Source: CAWHPS01 sp963831235
Lineage (GTDB): Bacteria; Fibrobacterota; OXYB2-FULL-49-7; JAEUSG01
Length of the DNA stretch: 64,000 bases
Assembly (NCBI GenBank): GCA_963831235.1
Contig: CAWHPS010000033.1
Span: 1 to 64,000, forward strand
Reading direction: 5' to 3'
Below, in pieces: positions 52,295 to 60,616 of this stretch. Each line of letters opens with the position of its first letter. The first letter of the stretch is position 1. The notes beneath the pieces were generated by a model. That model was not told the DNA's origin and made no database searches. It worked only from the letters and a program-made list of their open reading frames with translations. The position numbers and the translations under genes are program-made.

Positions 52295-54988
52295 ATGAAA
52301 ACACTTCTTTTCCTCTTATTATTGACAGCGTTTTCTTTTTCACAAAATTCGTTGGAGTTTTTATCAATAATTGAAGATGGTCAAGGTGGTCTGGATGGGT
52401 TATTCGGAGTATCTGCTGCTACAACAAGCCCTGATAACAAAAATGTGTACGTACTAGGGTATGATATACATGGTTTCCCGGCAATAACAGTATTTAACCA
52501 AGACATCTCGACCGGCACCCTGACATACAGCGCATGTATAAAAAATGGTCACGATGGTGTGGATGGTTTATATGGCGGTGGTTTCGTTACGGTAAGCCCA
52601 GACAATAAGAATGTTTATGTAGCATCTTGGAGTTATGATGCTGATACTATATTTGTCGGTATTAACAATTTTCCTTTTACGTTTTGTGGTTCTGCAATAG
52701 TTGTATTTAACCGCGATTTAATAACAGGCGCACTAACATACAGTACATGTTATAAGTATAAAGAGCTTGATGATTTATTTCAAGTACCTGTGGATTGGTT
52801 TGGAATGCCGACTTCAGTAACAGTAAGCCCCGATAATAAGAATATTTATATAACCTGTTCAACACAGGGCAATGGTAATGTTGATGGCATTGCTATATTT
52901 AACCGAGATGTCTCAGACGGGGTACTTACATACAACACATGTTTCAAAGATAGCCAGTATTACATTGATTACCGGGATCACATTCGTTCTGTTGTTTTAA
53001 GCCCTGATAATAAAAATATGTATGTGGCGAGTGATACCACTTTATACATATTCAATAGAGACGCCTCCACCGGTTTACTTACATACAGCGTATGCTTAAA
53101 AAATGGTTATGATGGCTTGGAAGGATTAATTGATATAAAATCAATTACTGTAAGCCCTGATAATAAAAATGTCTATGTGATTGGTTATGCAACAAGATTG
53201 GGGCGTGCTCTTGTGGTATTTGATCGCGATACCATAACAGGAGAGCTTACCTATAGCAGATGTTTTAAAAATGGTCAGGATGGAGTGAATGGCTTACAAA
53301 ACGCTACTTCAGTAATTGTAAGCCCTGATAATATGAATGTGTATGTGATTGGTTATGCAACATCGAAAGGTCCCAAAGGTACCATTGTGGTATTTAACCG
53401 TGATATCTCAACTGGAGCACTTACATATAACAAATATTTTGAGTATCAGGAAGGTGATGGAGATTGGTTTGGTTTGGCAACATCATTATCAGTAAGCCCT
53501 GATAATAAAAGTGTTTATGTTCCTGGGATTTTGACAAATGGCTCTGGTATTGCTGATTGCTTTGCAGTATTTAACCGGGACATTACATCCGTGTCGCTTA
53601 CCTACAGCAAATGTTTTAAGAGCGGCGTAGATGGATTATATGGCGCCCGTTCCGTTGCAGTAAGCCCTGATAATAAAAATGTGTACGTAGCGAGTTCTGG
53701 TGATAATGCTTTAACGATATTTAGCAGAGATGCCGTAACCGGGGTACTTACATACGATACATGTATTAAAAATATTCAGGATGGCGCATTTGGATTATCC
53801 GACATGTCTGCATTAACAATAAGCCCTGATAATAAGAATGTGTATGTGATTGGATATGGAAATGGGGGTACCCTTTTGGTATTTAATAGAGATGTCACAA
53901 CAGGGGCGCTTACCTATAGCACATGTTTCAAAGATGGCTATGCTAACGTGGATGGGTTACATTACGCAATTTCAATAGCAGTAAGTCCTGATAATAAAAA
54001 CGTGTATGCAATAGGTGAAACAGAAACATCGGAAGGCACTCTTGTAGTATTTAATCGAAATGTCACAACAGGGGCGCTTACCTATAACACTTGTTTCAAA
54101 GATGGCCATGATGGCGTGGATGGATTACATAAAGTTACTTCAGTAATAGTAAGCCCTGATAACATGAATGTTTACGTGTCTGGTTCTGTTGGAACTGATG
54201 GAGCCATAGCAATTTTCAATAGAGATACATCAACAGGTTCACTCACTTACAATGCATGTTTTAAAGAGAGTCTGACTAAAAATGGCTATCGTGTATCTTC
54301 AATAATTGTAAGCCCTGACAATAAAAATGTGTATATCACCGACGATGCAGGTATCGTTATGATACTTGACAGAAATGTCTTAACGGGCACGCTTACTTAT
54401 AGAGACTGCGTGAAAGATGATGTGAACGGGGTGGATGGAATAGCTGGCGCCAGTTCTGTTGTTGTAAGCCCTGATAATAATATGGTTTTTGTGGCTGGTT
54501 CCTCGGATACGGCCGTGGCCATATTCAACAGAAATACCTCAACTGGTGCGCTTATATATAACTCATGTTATAAATTCCGTCTGGATGGTGATGCCAGTTT
54601 TTTTGGCGCAACTTCAGTAATTGTAAGTCCTGATAATCAAAATGTTTATGTGACAGGCTCTTACGCAAATGCAATCGCCACTTTCAAAATAAACAACGAT
54701 ACTAGGTCAGAATTTAACAGTCACATGCTTCAACAAAGCACAAATCTTTTGGTTTCATCTTCAAGCCAATCATGCAAAATAACGTTTAGTACTAAAGCAT
54801 CCGGCAAAGTAAAGCTGTCTCTTTATAATGTGCAGGGAAAGCTCTTACAGAATATTTTAAATAATCATGTCAATGCTGGCGTTCATATTGTTAATGCGAA
54901 TTTACCCGCTCTTCAGAGCGGCACATATTTCTTACGCCTTACAAATGGATCAAACTGTCAAGCGGCAAAAATATTAGTTATAAGATAA
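52295..54988 (+). CDS. T9SS-exported YncE/lactonase-like beta-propeller protein (module B)
   Basis: An 897-aa exported protein from ATG 52295, preceded by AGGAG; a longer frame from 52247 hides the signal. A signal peptide (MKTLLFLLLLTAFSFSQ) is followed by 14 repeats built on VSPDNKNVYV, with FNRDxxTGALTYSxCFKDG between, each about 55-65 residues and of lactonase/YncE type; 14 repeats would make two seven-bladed propellers. The last 80 residues form a T9SS type A domain (ITFSTKASGKVKLSLYNVQG, LQSGTYFLRLTNGSNCQAAK). No catalytic residues were identified. It is the surface-exported partner in module B. Confidence 0.87.
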   Translation: MKTLLFLLLLTAFSFSQNSLEFLSIIEDGQGGLDGLFGVSAATTSPDNKNVYVLGYDIHGFPAITVFNQDISTGTLTYSACIKNGHDGVDGLYGGGFVTVSPDNKNVYVASWSYDADTIFVGINNFPFTFCGSAIVVFNRDLITGALTYSTCYKYKELDDLFQVPVDWFGMPTSVTVSPDNKNIYITCSTQGNGNVDGIAIFNRDVSDGVLTYNTCFKDSQYYIDYRDHIRSVVLSPDNKNMYVASDTTLYIFNRDASTGLLTYSVCLKNGYDGLEGLIDIKSITVSPDNKNVYVIGYATRLGRALVVFDRDTITGELTYSRCFKNGQDGVNGLQNATSVIVSPDNMNVYVIGYATSKGPKGTIVVFNRDISTGALTYNKYFEYQEGDGDWFGLATSLSVSPDNKSVYVPGILTNGSGIADCFAVFNRDITSVSLTYSKCFKSGVDGLYGARSVAVSPDNKNVYVASSGDNALTIFSRDAVTGVLTYDTCIKNIQDGAFGLSDMSALTISPDNKNVYVIGYGNGGTLLVFNRDVTTGALTYSTCFKDGYANVDGLHYAISIAVSPDNKNVYAIGETETSEGTLVVFNRNVTTGALTYNTCFKDGHDGVDGLHKVTSVIVSPDNMNVYVSGSVGTDGAIAIFNRDTSTGSLTYNACFKESLTKNGYRVSSIIVSPDNKNVYITDDAGIVMILDRNVLTGTLTYRDCVKDDVNGVDGIAGASSVVVSPDNNMVFVAGSSDTAVAIFNRNTSTGALIYNSCYKFRLDGDASFFGATSVIVSPDNQNVYVTGSYANAIATFKINNDTRSEFNSHMLQQSTNLLVSSSSQSCKITFSTKASGKVKLSLYNVQGKLLQNILNNHVNAGVHIVNANLPALQSGTYFLRLTNGSNCQAAKILVIR

Positions 54989-55080
54989 TTGCTGTGAACG
55001 CTGCGGACATCACCAGGTGCCGAGAGGATAAAAAAGCCCTTTCGGCGCCTGTTTTTTAAAAAAGAAGTTTGCTATATACA
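54988..55080 (+). terminator. Shared 3' element, copy 2 (intrinsic terminator)
   Basis: ATTGCTGTGAACGCTGCGGA precedes the hairpin CAGGTGCCGAGAGG / CCCTTTCGGCGCCTG (55014-55051) and a TTTTTT run. The first 35 bases match copy 3 with about six differences, beyond what a mere terminator needs. Confidence 0.8.
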
Positions 55081-55323
55081 CGATAAAGCCTTATTCAGCA
55101 ATGGATTAAAGGAGTCAAATTATCTGCTTAACCCTTGCCTCCACTATGTAGTAAGCTTCAATTTCGTTTTTTTTACAACAGTGCATGCGTATCCAATAAT
55201 GTTCAGTTAAATAACATCAAATTACGTTACTTTATATATAGTAATGTATTACTGTACTCAAAAAGAGTACAGTAAATGATTTTTGCTATTGATTGTTTCC
55301 ATCAAATTCATTATGTTTACATT
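55081..55323 (+). promoter_or_regulatory. Module C upstream region with a 9-bp palindrome
   Basis: ACTGTACTC-AAAAA-GAGTACAGT (55251-55273) is a perfect inverted repeat about 50 bases before the module C regulator ATG. A -35-like TTGATT (55289) and -10-like TATGTT (55312) follow but are weak, and no Shine-Dalgarno precedes 55324, so leaderless translation or another start is possible. Nothing else is seen in this stretch. Confidence 0.55.
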
Positions 55324-56301
55324 ATGAATAAAATACAAACCTATTCCAATTATCGAGAGTTTCTCAAAGAATACTTTGAGGAACGCAAGAAAAAAACCCC
55401 TTCATACTCCTACAGGACTTTTTGCCTTCTGGCCGGCATCAAGTCACCTTCCTTATTCAAGGAGATTGTTAAGGGTAAGAGAAACCTTACACGGAAGACC
55501 ATGGCGGCATTTGTCAAAGGGCTCAAACTCAGGGAGCCGGAAACCAAATTCTTTATGGCTCTTGTAAACTTTAATCAGGCCAAGACCGAAAAGGAAAAGC
55601 AGCTTTTCCTCGAGCAGATGCGCGGCCACAGTATTCATGTAGAGCAGAAACTGGTGCCGGTAAGGCATTATGAGTATTATTCCAAATGGTACCATTCAGC
55701 CATCAGGGAACTGGCCTGCGCAGTGGATTGGAAGGAGGATTTTGCCTTCCTGGCGCGTACCCTCAATCCCCGTATAAAGACATCAGAAGCGCGACAAAGC
55801 ATAAAACTGTTGATGGAGCTCGGATTTATAGAGAAACGTGCGGACGGGAGATATCATCAGAAAGAAACGGACATAACCACAGGGTCGGAGGTGATGTCAC
55901 TGGCGGTACGAAAACTTAATCATGAACTCGCAGAAAAGGGACAGGAAGCAATTGAAAAATTCGCACCCAATCAACGCGATATTTCCAGCATCGTGATGGG
56001 TATGTCGGAAAAAGGATACCGGCTTATCAAGACCGAAATCCAGGAATTCAAACACAGGATCATCCGTATTGCGCATGAGGATACCCCGACCAACCGTGTC
56101 TACAATATTAATGTACAGCTATATCCCTTGACGGATCCCTATGATCCTGCTTCAACGGAAATTCACGGGCTGAACACAGGTGTCGATGAAGAAGTGGAAG
56201 AAAATAAGGGTAACACGGAACTTGATAAAATACAGGCTATAAGCGTAGAAAATTCTAATTTAATTAAAGGAGAACAGAGTAATGAAACAAACAACAAGTA
56301 A
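55324..56301 (+). CDS. TIGR02147 (DUF4423) family putative transcriptional regulator, module C
   Basis: A 325-aa TIGR02147 protein from ATG 55324 (MNKIQTYSNYREFLKEYFEE); an in-frame ATG at 55276 adds a hydrophobic stretch that does not fit the family. The HTH-like region is FCLLAGIKSPSLFKEIVKG with KRNLTRKTMAAF. The family middle and end appear as YYSKWYHSAIRELACAV, TTGSEVMSLAVRKLNHE and ISSIVMGMSEKGYRLIKTE. It has an extra acidic tail of about 40 residues (EEVEENKGNTELDKIQ). It overlaps the lipoprotein gene by 20 bases. Confidence 0.87.
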   Translation: MNKIQTYSNYREFLKEYFEERKKKTPSYSYRTFCLLAGIKSPSLFKEIVKGKRNLTRKTMAAFVKGLKLREPETKFFMALVNFNQAKTEKEKQLFLEQMRGHSIHVEQKLVPVRHYEYYSKWYHSAIRELACAVDWKEDFAFLARTLNPRIKTSEARQSIKLLMELGFIEKRADGRYHQKETDITTGSEVMSLAVRKLNHELAEKGQEAIEKFAPNQRDISSIVMGMSEKGYRLIKTEIQEFKHRIIRIAHEDTPTNRVYNINVQLYPLTDPYDPASTEIHGLNTGVDEEVEENKGNTELDKIQAISVENSNLIKGEQSNETNNK

Positions 56302-57388
56302 TTTAATGCGGAAAATGACCAACCTGGTGGTTTTGGCAGTAGCAATGTTTATCGTGGGTTGCTCCAAGGACAACCCTGTGGATATCTCCGGTGGAACGAG
56401 TGAAAATGGAAATGCGGTGATAAATGGAATTCTGTACAAGGATGGACAACCCGTAAAAAATGCTTCTGTTGTAATTAGACCAGCATTATATAATATCGGC
56501 GACACGGTTAATCAGGCGGATGGTATGAAAATAAAAAAAACAGAAACTGATATTAATGGTCATTTTTCTTTTGATTCAATTAATATTGGAGATTATTGCA
56601 TTATTGGTCGAGACAATGAGCATAATGCTGTAATGATGCGATGCAGTATTTCCAAGGGGGGTACCGAAAACCTACTAAAGGATACATTAAGGCCTACGAG
56701 CCAAATTCGAGGTCAATTTAATATTTCAAATTTTATTGATCATCCCGTTGCAACATTAGTAGCATACGGAGGAGATTTTATTGCCCATTCGGATTCTGCT
56801 GGCGCCATCCTTCTTACAGATATTCCTTCTGGTGTATGGAATTTCTATATTCATTTCAATCTTTATGGTTATGTCGATCAAACATTTGATAACGTTACCA
56901 TTATGCCAGACACGAGTATTGAGCAGCAGTTTTCTGTAATACCACACATTAGTGAATATTCTGTGGTTCCTCATATGCCTACTCTTTCTGTGGTGTTCAA
57001 AGATAGCTTGTTTGTAAACGATTCGAATGGGCGGAAAAAGGTGCATTTAACTTTTAATTCCAGTGATGATTTTCAATGGGGTAATGCATATAGCCCTTTA
57101 CATATCACGATTGAAGACTGGTATGCAACCAACAATACTAATAAACCATTAATAGATATCATCGATGGTAGCCAGGCAAAAGTTAAAGCATTGGATTCCG
57201 CTTATTTCGAATTTCGATGGGAAGATATTGATATGAGGCAATGGATGAGGGGAGTCTGGTTGTTAGGGGTAATTAATACGAATAGTCAAGGAAACAAATA
57301 TTTTATTAAAGTCAAAGAAATTATAGAAAATGAAACTTATGATAAAAAAATTGGCGTTTTAAATCCATGTGCATTTCAAATTCGCTAA
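56282..57388 (+). CDS. Lipoprotein with carboxypeptidase-regulatory-like domain (module C)
   Basis: A 368-aa lipoprotein: VLAVAMFIVGC gives the lipobox (Cys27). NAVINGILYKDGQPVKNASV and TDINGHFSFDSINIGDY form a carboxypeptidase-regulatory-like domain, and a second looser one includes IRGQFNISNFIDHPV and SDSAGAILLTDIPSG. The C-terminal 130 residues are beta-rich with no recognised domain. AAAGGAG precedes the ATG. Unlike modules A and B, no exported propeller follows; a terminator ends the unit. Function unknown. Confidence 0.85.
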   Translation: MKQTTSNLMRKMTNLVVLAVAMFIVGCSKDNPVDISGGTSENGNAVINGILYKDGQPVKNASVVIRPALYNIGDTVNQADGMKIKKTETDINGHFSFDSINIGDYCIIGRDNEHNAVMMRCSISKGGTENLLKDTLRPTSQIRGQFNISNFIDHPVATLVAYGGDFIAHSDSAGAILLTDIPSGVWNFYIHFNLYGYVDQTFDNVTIMPDTSIEQQFSVIPHISEYSVVPHMPTLSVVFKDSLFVNDSNGRKKVHLTFNSSDDFQWGNAYSPLHITIEDWYATNNTNKPLIDIIDGSQAKVKALDSAYFEFRWEDIDMRQWMRGVWLLGVINTNSQGNKYFIKVKEIIENETYDKKIGVLNPCAFQIR

Positions 57389-57390
57389 AG

Positions 57391-57480
57391 GCAATTGCTG
57401 TGAAAGCTTCAGACATTACCAGGCACCGGACAAAGAAGCCACTCCGGCGCCTGGTTTGTTTACAAGGTGTCTTTATATAT
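57391..57480 (+). terminator. Shared 3' element, copy 3 (intrinsic terminator)
   Basis: ATTGCTGTGAAAGCTTCAGA precedes the hairpin ACCAGGCACCGGA / ACTCCGGCGCCTGGT (57418-57455) followed by TTGTTT. It is homologous to copy 2 in both arms and the upstream flank. Confidence 0.8.
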
Positions 57481-57507
57481 CCTCGCATTTCATTTTAATC
57501 ACCGTTT

Positions 57508-57593
57508 ACAGCAGACCTGTTTTTCCAAAAAGATTTTCAATCCTTATAGCCTCTGATTTAATCCAGGCTTTAAATGCATTTTCCTGGAGTATA
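57508..57593 (-). pseudogene. C-terminal relic of a winged-helix partner gene
   Basis: The minus strand encodes LQENAFKAWIKSEAIRIENL then FGKTGLL and a stop, clearly homologous to the C-terminus of the intact gene at 58482 (LQENASEDLIRSEEIRIENI, FYKTGLM). Only about 28 codons remain, so it is a dead 3' fragment of a second copy, like the DUF3037 relic at 3104. Confidence 0.8.
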
Positions 57594-57645
57594 TATAAAT
57601 GATTCAAATAGAAAAGTGTAAGAATTAAGCGGTCACAGTACTATA

Positions 57646-58110
57646 TTACCGATGATCCTGGAACTTCAAATAATCTTTCAAAACAAGAACCTTGGCTTCC
57701 TTTACCTGCTTAAGCTTTTCATCATTGGTAAGAAACGCTTCTGCTTTGCAGACAATAGACGCAGCGATCTGAACCGCATCCATAACTTTCAGTGAAACAT
57801 ATCGACCCCTTAATGTCCCTGCTAACTCGGCGATTTCTATTGAAATCTCCATAAGAACGAGATTATTACCATATCTAAGGAAGTCCGTAAACTTTTTCGC
57901 CAGCTTTTCATTCCCAGCCCCAATAGGCTTGGGAAGGACTTCAACAAGCGTTACCACGGAAGTATAAGCAGTCAATTTTCCGGACTGAAAATTATCTACC
58001 ACATCCATTACCAGTGTTCCGAATTGTGGATGGGCTTCAACATAGTAAATAATCGGAGCCGTATCGATAAAAATGGAACCAATTCTGGATAGTTCCTGGC
58101 AAAGCGTCAT
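57646..58110 (-). CDS. PIN-domain toxin
   Basis: About 154 aa from ATG 58110; the longer frame to 58164 runs into the antitoxin gene. SIFIDTAPIIYYVEAHPQFG holds the first Asp and Glu-type residues of a PIN fold, YTSVVTLVEVLPKPIG the conserved Glu, and LKVMDAVQIAASIVCKAEAF with LTNDEKLKQV the last acids. It is probably an RNase toxin. It overlaps the antitoxin gene by 4 bases. Confidence 0.88.
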   Translation of the reverse strand: MTLCQELSRIGSIFIDTAPIIYYVEAHPQFGTLVMDVVDNFQSGKLTAYTSVVTLVEVLPKPIGAGNEKLAKKFTDFLRYGNNLVLMEISIEIAELAGTLRGRYVSLKVMDAVQIAASIVCKAEAFLTNDEKLKQVKEAKVLVLKDYLKFQDHR

Positions 58111-58331
58111 ACCCTGTCCTCTCTTAAGCAGCTGACGTAAGCCTGGGCATCTTCTCCTTTCCAAAGACCTTTGCCAAGCCCGTACAATTTGCTCCAGTCA
58201 AGTGATATCTTTCCGGCAACCCCGGTGTTCCTTAATTTACGGATCAGTATTTCAACAAGTTTTAACTGCTCATGGGAAGGAAGATTTTCTGCTTCTCTTT
58301 CGAGGGTCGCAACACTGATTTTTCTGTGCAT
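58107..58331 (-). CDS. Antitoxin of the PIN pair
   Basis: A 74-aa protein: ATLEREAENLPSHEQLKLVE ILIRKL is a helical segment often seen in small PIN partners, and WSKLYGLGKGLWKGEDAQAY VSCLREDR (given in two parts) is a typical C-terminal tail that wraps the toxin. It overlaps the toxin start by 4 bases. GGAGAG precedes the ATG. Confidence 0.78.
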   Translation of the reverse strand: MHRKISVATLEREAENLPSHEQLKLVEILIRKLRNTGVAGKISLDWSKLYGLGKGLWKGEDAQAYVSCLREDRV

Positions 58332-58481
58332 CCTTCTCTCCTTTTAAAAAGCCTATTTACAAAACACAAACAGGGTTTGGATTTCTATAGGGGATAAAAT
58401 ACAAAAATTGATGTCTTCACTCAATATAAACTGTTTTATTATTCGTGACAACGGAACATTACTCCTGAATCTTTCACCATA

Positions 58482-59357
58482 TTACATCAGACCTGTTTTA
58501 TAAAATATATTTTCTATCCTTATTTCCTCTGATCTTATCAAATCTTCCGATGCATTTTCCTGGAGTTTTTGCAGATGAAAAATATAGTGGCCAAGTTTTA
58601 TCCAGTGGTTGACGGAAATCTTCTGTTTGGGTGGACGAAATGGGGCAAAAAGCTTTTCTCCTGAACTTGTCAGGGAATAGTTCACCTTGTTCTTGAATCC
58701 TTCACCTTTCACCCAACCTGCATAATCCAAATCAGTCAGAATATTCCATATACCTTTTTGAGCATATCCGCTGCTGCGTGAAATATCAGGGGCTGTCAGC
58801 TGGTCTTGTTTCAGCAGTGATAAAACAACATCCACCCTGGCACTGTTGCCAAAGGTTAGTTTAGCCTTTATCCACGGATTATGTGCGGCTATAAATTTCA
58901 AGGGGCGGATATTCCCTGAAGGCTTGAATACATTTCTTATCCAACCGCGCGCTTCAAATAAAGGATCAGTTTTCCGACCACTGAAAACCAAATCCTGATC
59001 CATTGAAAGGAAAAAGGGGGTTGGCACTGGTTTGGCATCTTGTGAGCAGCTTTTTCGATTTATCATATCTTCTAATAAATTAAGGACCCGTCTTGCTTCC
59101 GGATCCAAATAGGCGGCCAAATTAATCAGCCTGCTTTTCGAAAGCAGGCCGTTTAGTGCCATTGCCGCAGATAAGGCTTCATCGAAAAGCCTTTGGTCGT
59201 ATCGTCCCATAATACATAACCCAATCAAGGCTTCTTCCGGAGACAAAGGGAATATGTTCCCTTCGCTGAAAATACCCAGACTGCGCCACACACCCCAGAG
59301 ATCATCCAAGCCATCGGAAATCTGATTTTTATATTTTTCCGTCAACTGTTTCATCAT
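58482..59357 (-). CDS. Winged-helix partner of the nucleotidyltransferase
   Basis: A 291-aa protein. Residues about 185-255 look like a winged helix (VDVVLSLLKQDQLTAPDISR, GYAQKGIWNILTDLDYAGWV, NKVNYSLTSSGEKLF). The first half is helical with no recognised domain. It overlaps the upstream nucleotidyltransferase gene by 29 bases, so they form one operon. AbiE systems pair a winged-helix antitoxin with a nucleotidyltransferase toxin, but in the opposite gene order. A 3' relic of another copy lies at 57508. Confidence 0.7.
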   Translation of the reverse strand: MMKQLTEKYKNQISDGLDDLWGVWRSLGIFSEGNIFPLSPEEALIGLCIMGRYDQRLFDEALSAAMALNGLLSKSRLINLAAYLDPEARRVLNLLEDMINRKSCSQDAKPVPTPFFLSMDQDLVFSGRKTDPLFEARGWIRNVFKPSGNIRPLKFIAAHNPWIKAKLTFGNSARVDVVLSLLKQDQLTAPDISRSSGYAQKGIWNILTDLDYAGWVKGEGFKNKVNYSLTSSGEKLFAPFRPPKQKISVNHWIKLGHYIFHLQKLQENASEDLIRSEEIRIENIFYKTGLM

Positions 59358-59928
59358 TTATTTGTTTTAACATGGAAATCAAAAGTATCCTGAATTCGTC
59401 TGACGGGTCCTGTTGAAGCACCCAATGACAAGCGGATAATAATTCTTCTTCAGAGGGTTTGAGTCTGTGTAAATCGTCCACATGATAGCCTCCTCTGTCA
59501 ACCGCAGCATAAAGTTTAAAGAATATCTGGTCAATCCTTGAGATATACCCGATATGAAGCGTTTTCCCATAATCCTTCCAGGTCAGACGATCCAACAGGC
59601 CACTCGGAAGGCCGGTTTTAATATAGGATTCCGGGCCAGTATTAAGCCAATTATAGGGCAAATGAAATGTGTCGGCAACTAGTTTTACTTGATCGAGAAA
59701 GCCAGGGGACAGGTTCGCATAATCAATAATGTTTTTTTCGAGCTTGCCGATAATGTCAACGTCTTTGGTTGTTCTGTCTGCCAGCTTTAAAGCGTTTAAT
59801 GCTGTTCCACCACACACGACAAAGGCCCAGGATTGGCCTGGAAAAACCAGGTAAAGGCGCTCGCCAAGCAAATTCAAGATGGCAGTGAGGTTTTCCTGAT
59901 TGATATTATCATGAATACGCTTTCCCAT
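59329..59928 (-). CDS. Nucleotidyltransferase-like protein (DUF6036/AbiEii class)
   Basis: A 199-aa protein with a MNT-type nucleotidyltransferase site: FVVCGGTALNALKLADRTTK DVDIIG shows the GG-T-L and DxD (D-V-D) motifs, followed by LLDRLTWKDYGKTLHIGYIS and IFFKLYAAVDRGG HVDDL-like sequence typical of DUF6036. Members may be toxins that add nucleotides to tRNA, as in AbiEii, or antitoxin-like modifiers. Its partner is the winged-helix gene overlapping by 29 bases. A 41-bp palindrome lies 36 bases upstream. Confidence 0.8.
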   Translation of the reverse strand: MGKRIHDNINQENLTAILNLLGERLYLVFPGQSWAFVVCGGTALNALKLADRTTKDVDIIGKLEKNIIDYANLSPGFLDQVKLVADTFHLPYNWLNTGPESYIKTGLPSGLLDRLTWKDYGKTLHIGYISRIDQIFFKLYAAVDRGGYHVDDLHRLKPSEEELLSACHWVLQQDPSDEFRILLISMLKQINDETVDGKI

Positions 59929-59963
59929 CTAAATAAGAATATAATTATTTATAAAACCACTAT

Positions 59964-60004
59964 CAAGTACATTATATACTTGCTTTAAGTATATAATATA
60001 CTTG
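59964..60004 (-). promoter_or_regulatory. 41-bp near-perfect palindrome upstream of the nucleotidyltransferase operon
   Basis: CAAGTACATTATATACTT (59964-59981) and AAGTATATAATATACTTG (59987-60004) are 18-bp inverted copies with one mismatch and a 5-base centre. It contains TATAAT-like boxes and lies 36 bases before the ATG at 59928. It is the probable operator for autorepression by the winged-helix partner. Confidence 0.7.
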
Positions 60005-60104
60005 TAATCACTATTGCCTGAAAATGTTTGACAAATGAACACCTCTCGTTTTTGCCATCGTTGTGATCAATACTATTGACTTTCCTTGCAAAGCCTCGTC
60101 GTTT

Positions 60105-60151
60105 GATTTACGTGAATGCTAAATATTCGTTCAGCCCATAACACGTAAATC
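60105..60151. repeat. 10-bp inverted repeat after the HigBA operon
   Basis: GATTTACGTG (60105-60114) and CACGTAAATC (60142-60151) pair perfectly across 27 bases, about 40 bases past the last gene of the HigBA-like operon. It may be a terminator or recombination scar. Confidence 0.45.
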
Positions 60152-60193
60152 AGCCTATGCAGACATAGTGAATGGGGGGATGCCTGTCAATAA

Positions 60194-60616
60194 TTACCTG
60201 TTGGCCTGCCGGAACAAAGCAACAACCCTGTTTTTAAGAGCATCATATTCATCACCAAGAATCTTATACATCTCAATTTCAGCGCTGAAGCGTAATCCTA
60301 TTCTGTTGGCAATGGAAATAATTGGTCCCATCCTGCTTTGATTTATATCTTCCCTGAATTTATCAAGCGCAGCGATAATGGATTTCGCATCCATTGTATC
60401 CGGGGCCACGATATCGAGATAACTTCTTACACGATTTCCGCCTGGCTTTATTTCCACCTGATCTTTAATCAACTTACCGGTGTTGCTTTCAGCCACCGAA
60501 ACCACATCTGAAGGGGTTGCCGGTTTCGGTTGTTTGTTAGGGCGATGTAAATGAAAGAACGAATTGATTCCCTGTTGACCTTCTTCGGAAATAACCCGTT
60601 GAGCTGTAATATACAT
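60194..60616 (-). CDS. Uncharacterised third gene of the HigBA-type operon
   Basis: A 140-aa protein with a basic, low-complexity N-terminal half (FFHLHRPNKQPKPATPSDVV) and a helical C-terminal half (AKSIIAALDKFREDINQSRM, FSAEIEMYKILGDEYDALKN). Not recognised. Its ATG overlaps the HigA stop (TAATG), so it is translated together with the antitoxin. It could be an accessory chaperone-like partner or an unrelated passenger. No signal peptide. Confidence 0.65.
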   Translation of the reverse strand: MYITAQRVISEEGQQGINSFFHLHRPNKQPKPATPSDVVSVAESNTGKLIKDQVEIKPGGNRVRSYLDIVAPDTMDAKSIIAALDKFREDINQSRMGPIISIANRIGLRFSAEIEMYKILGDEYDALKNRVVALFRQANR

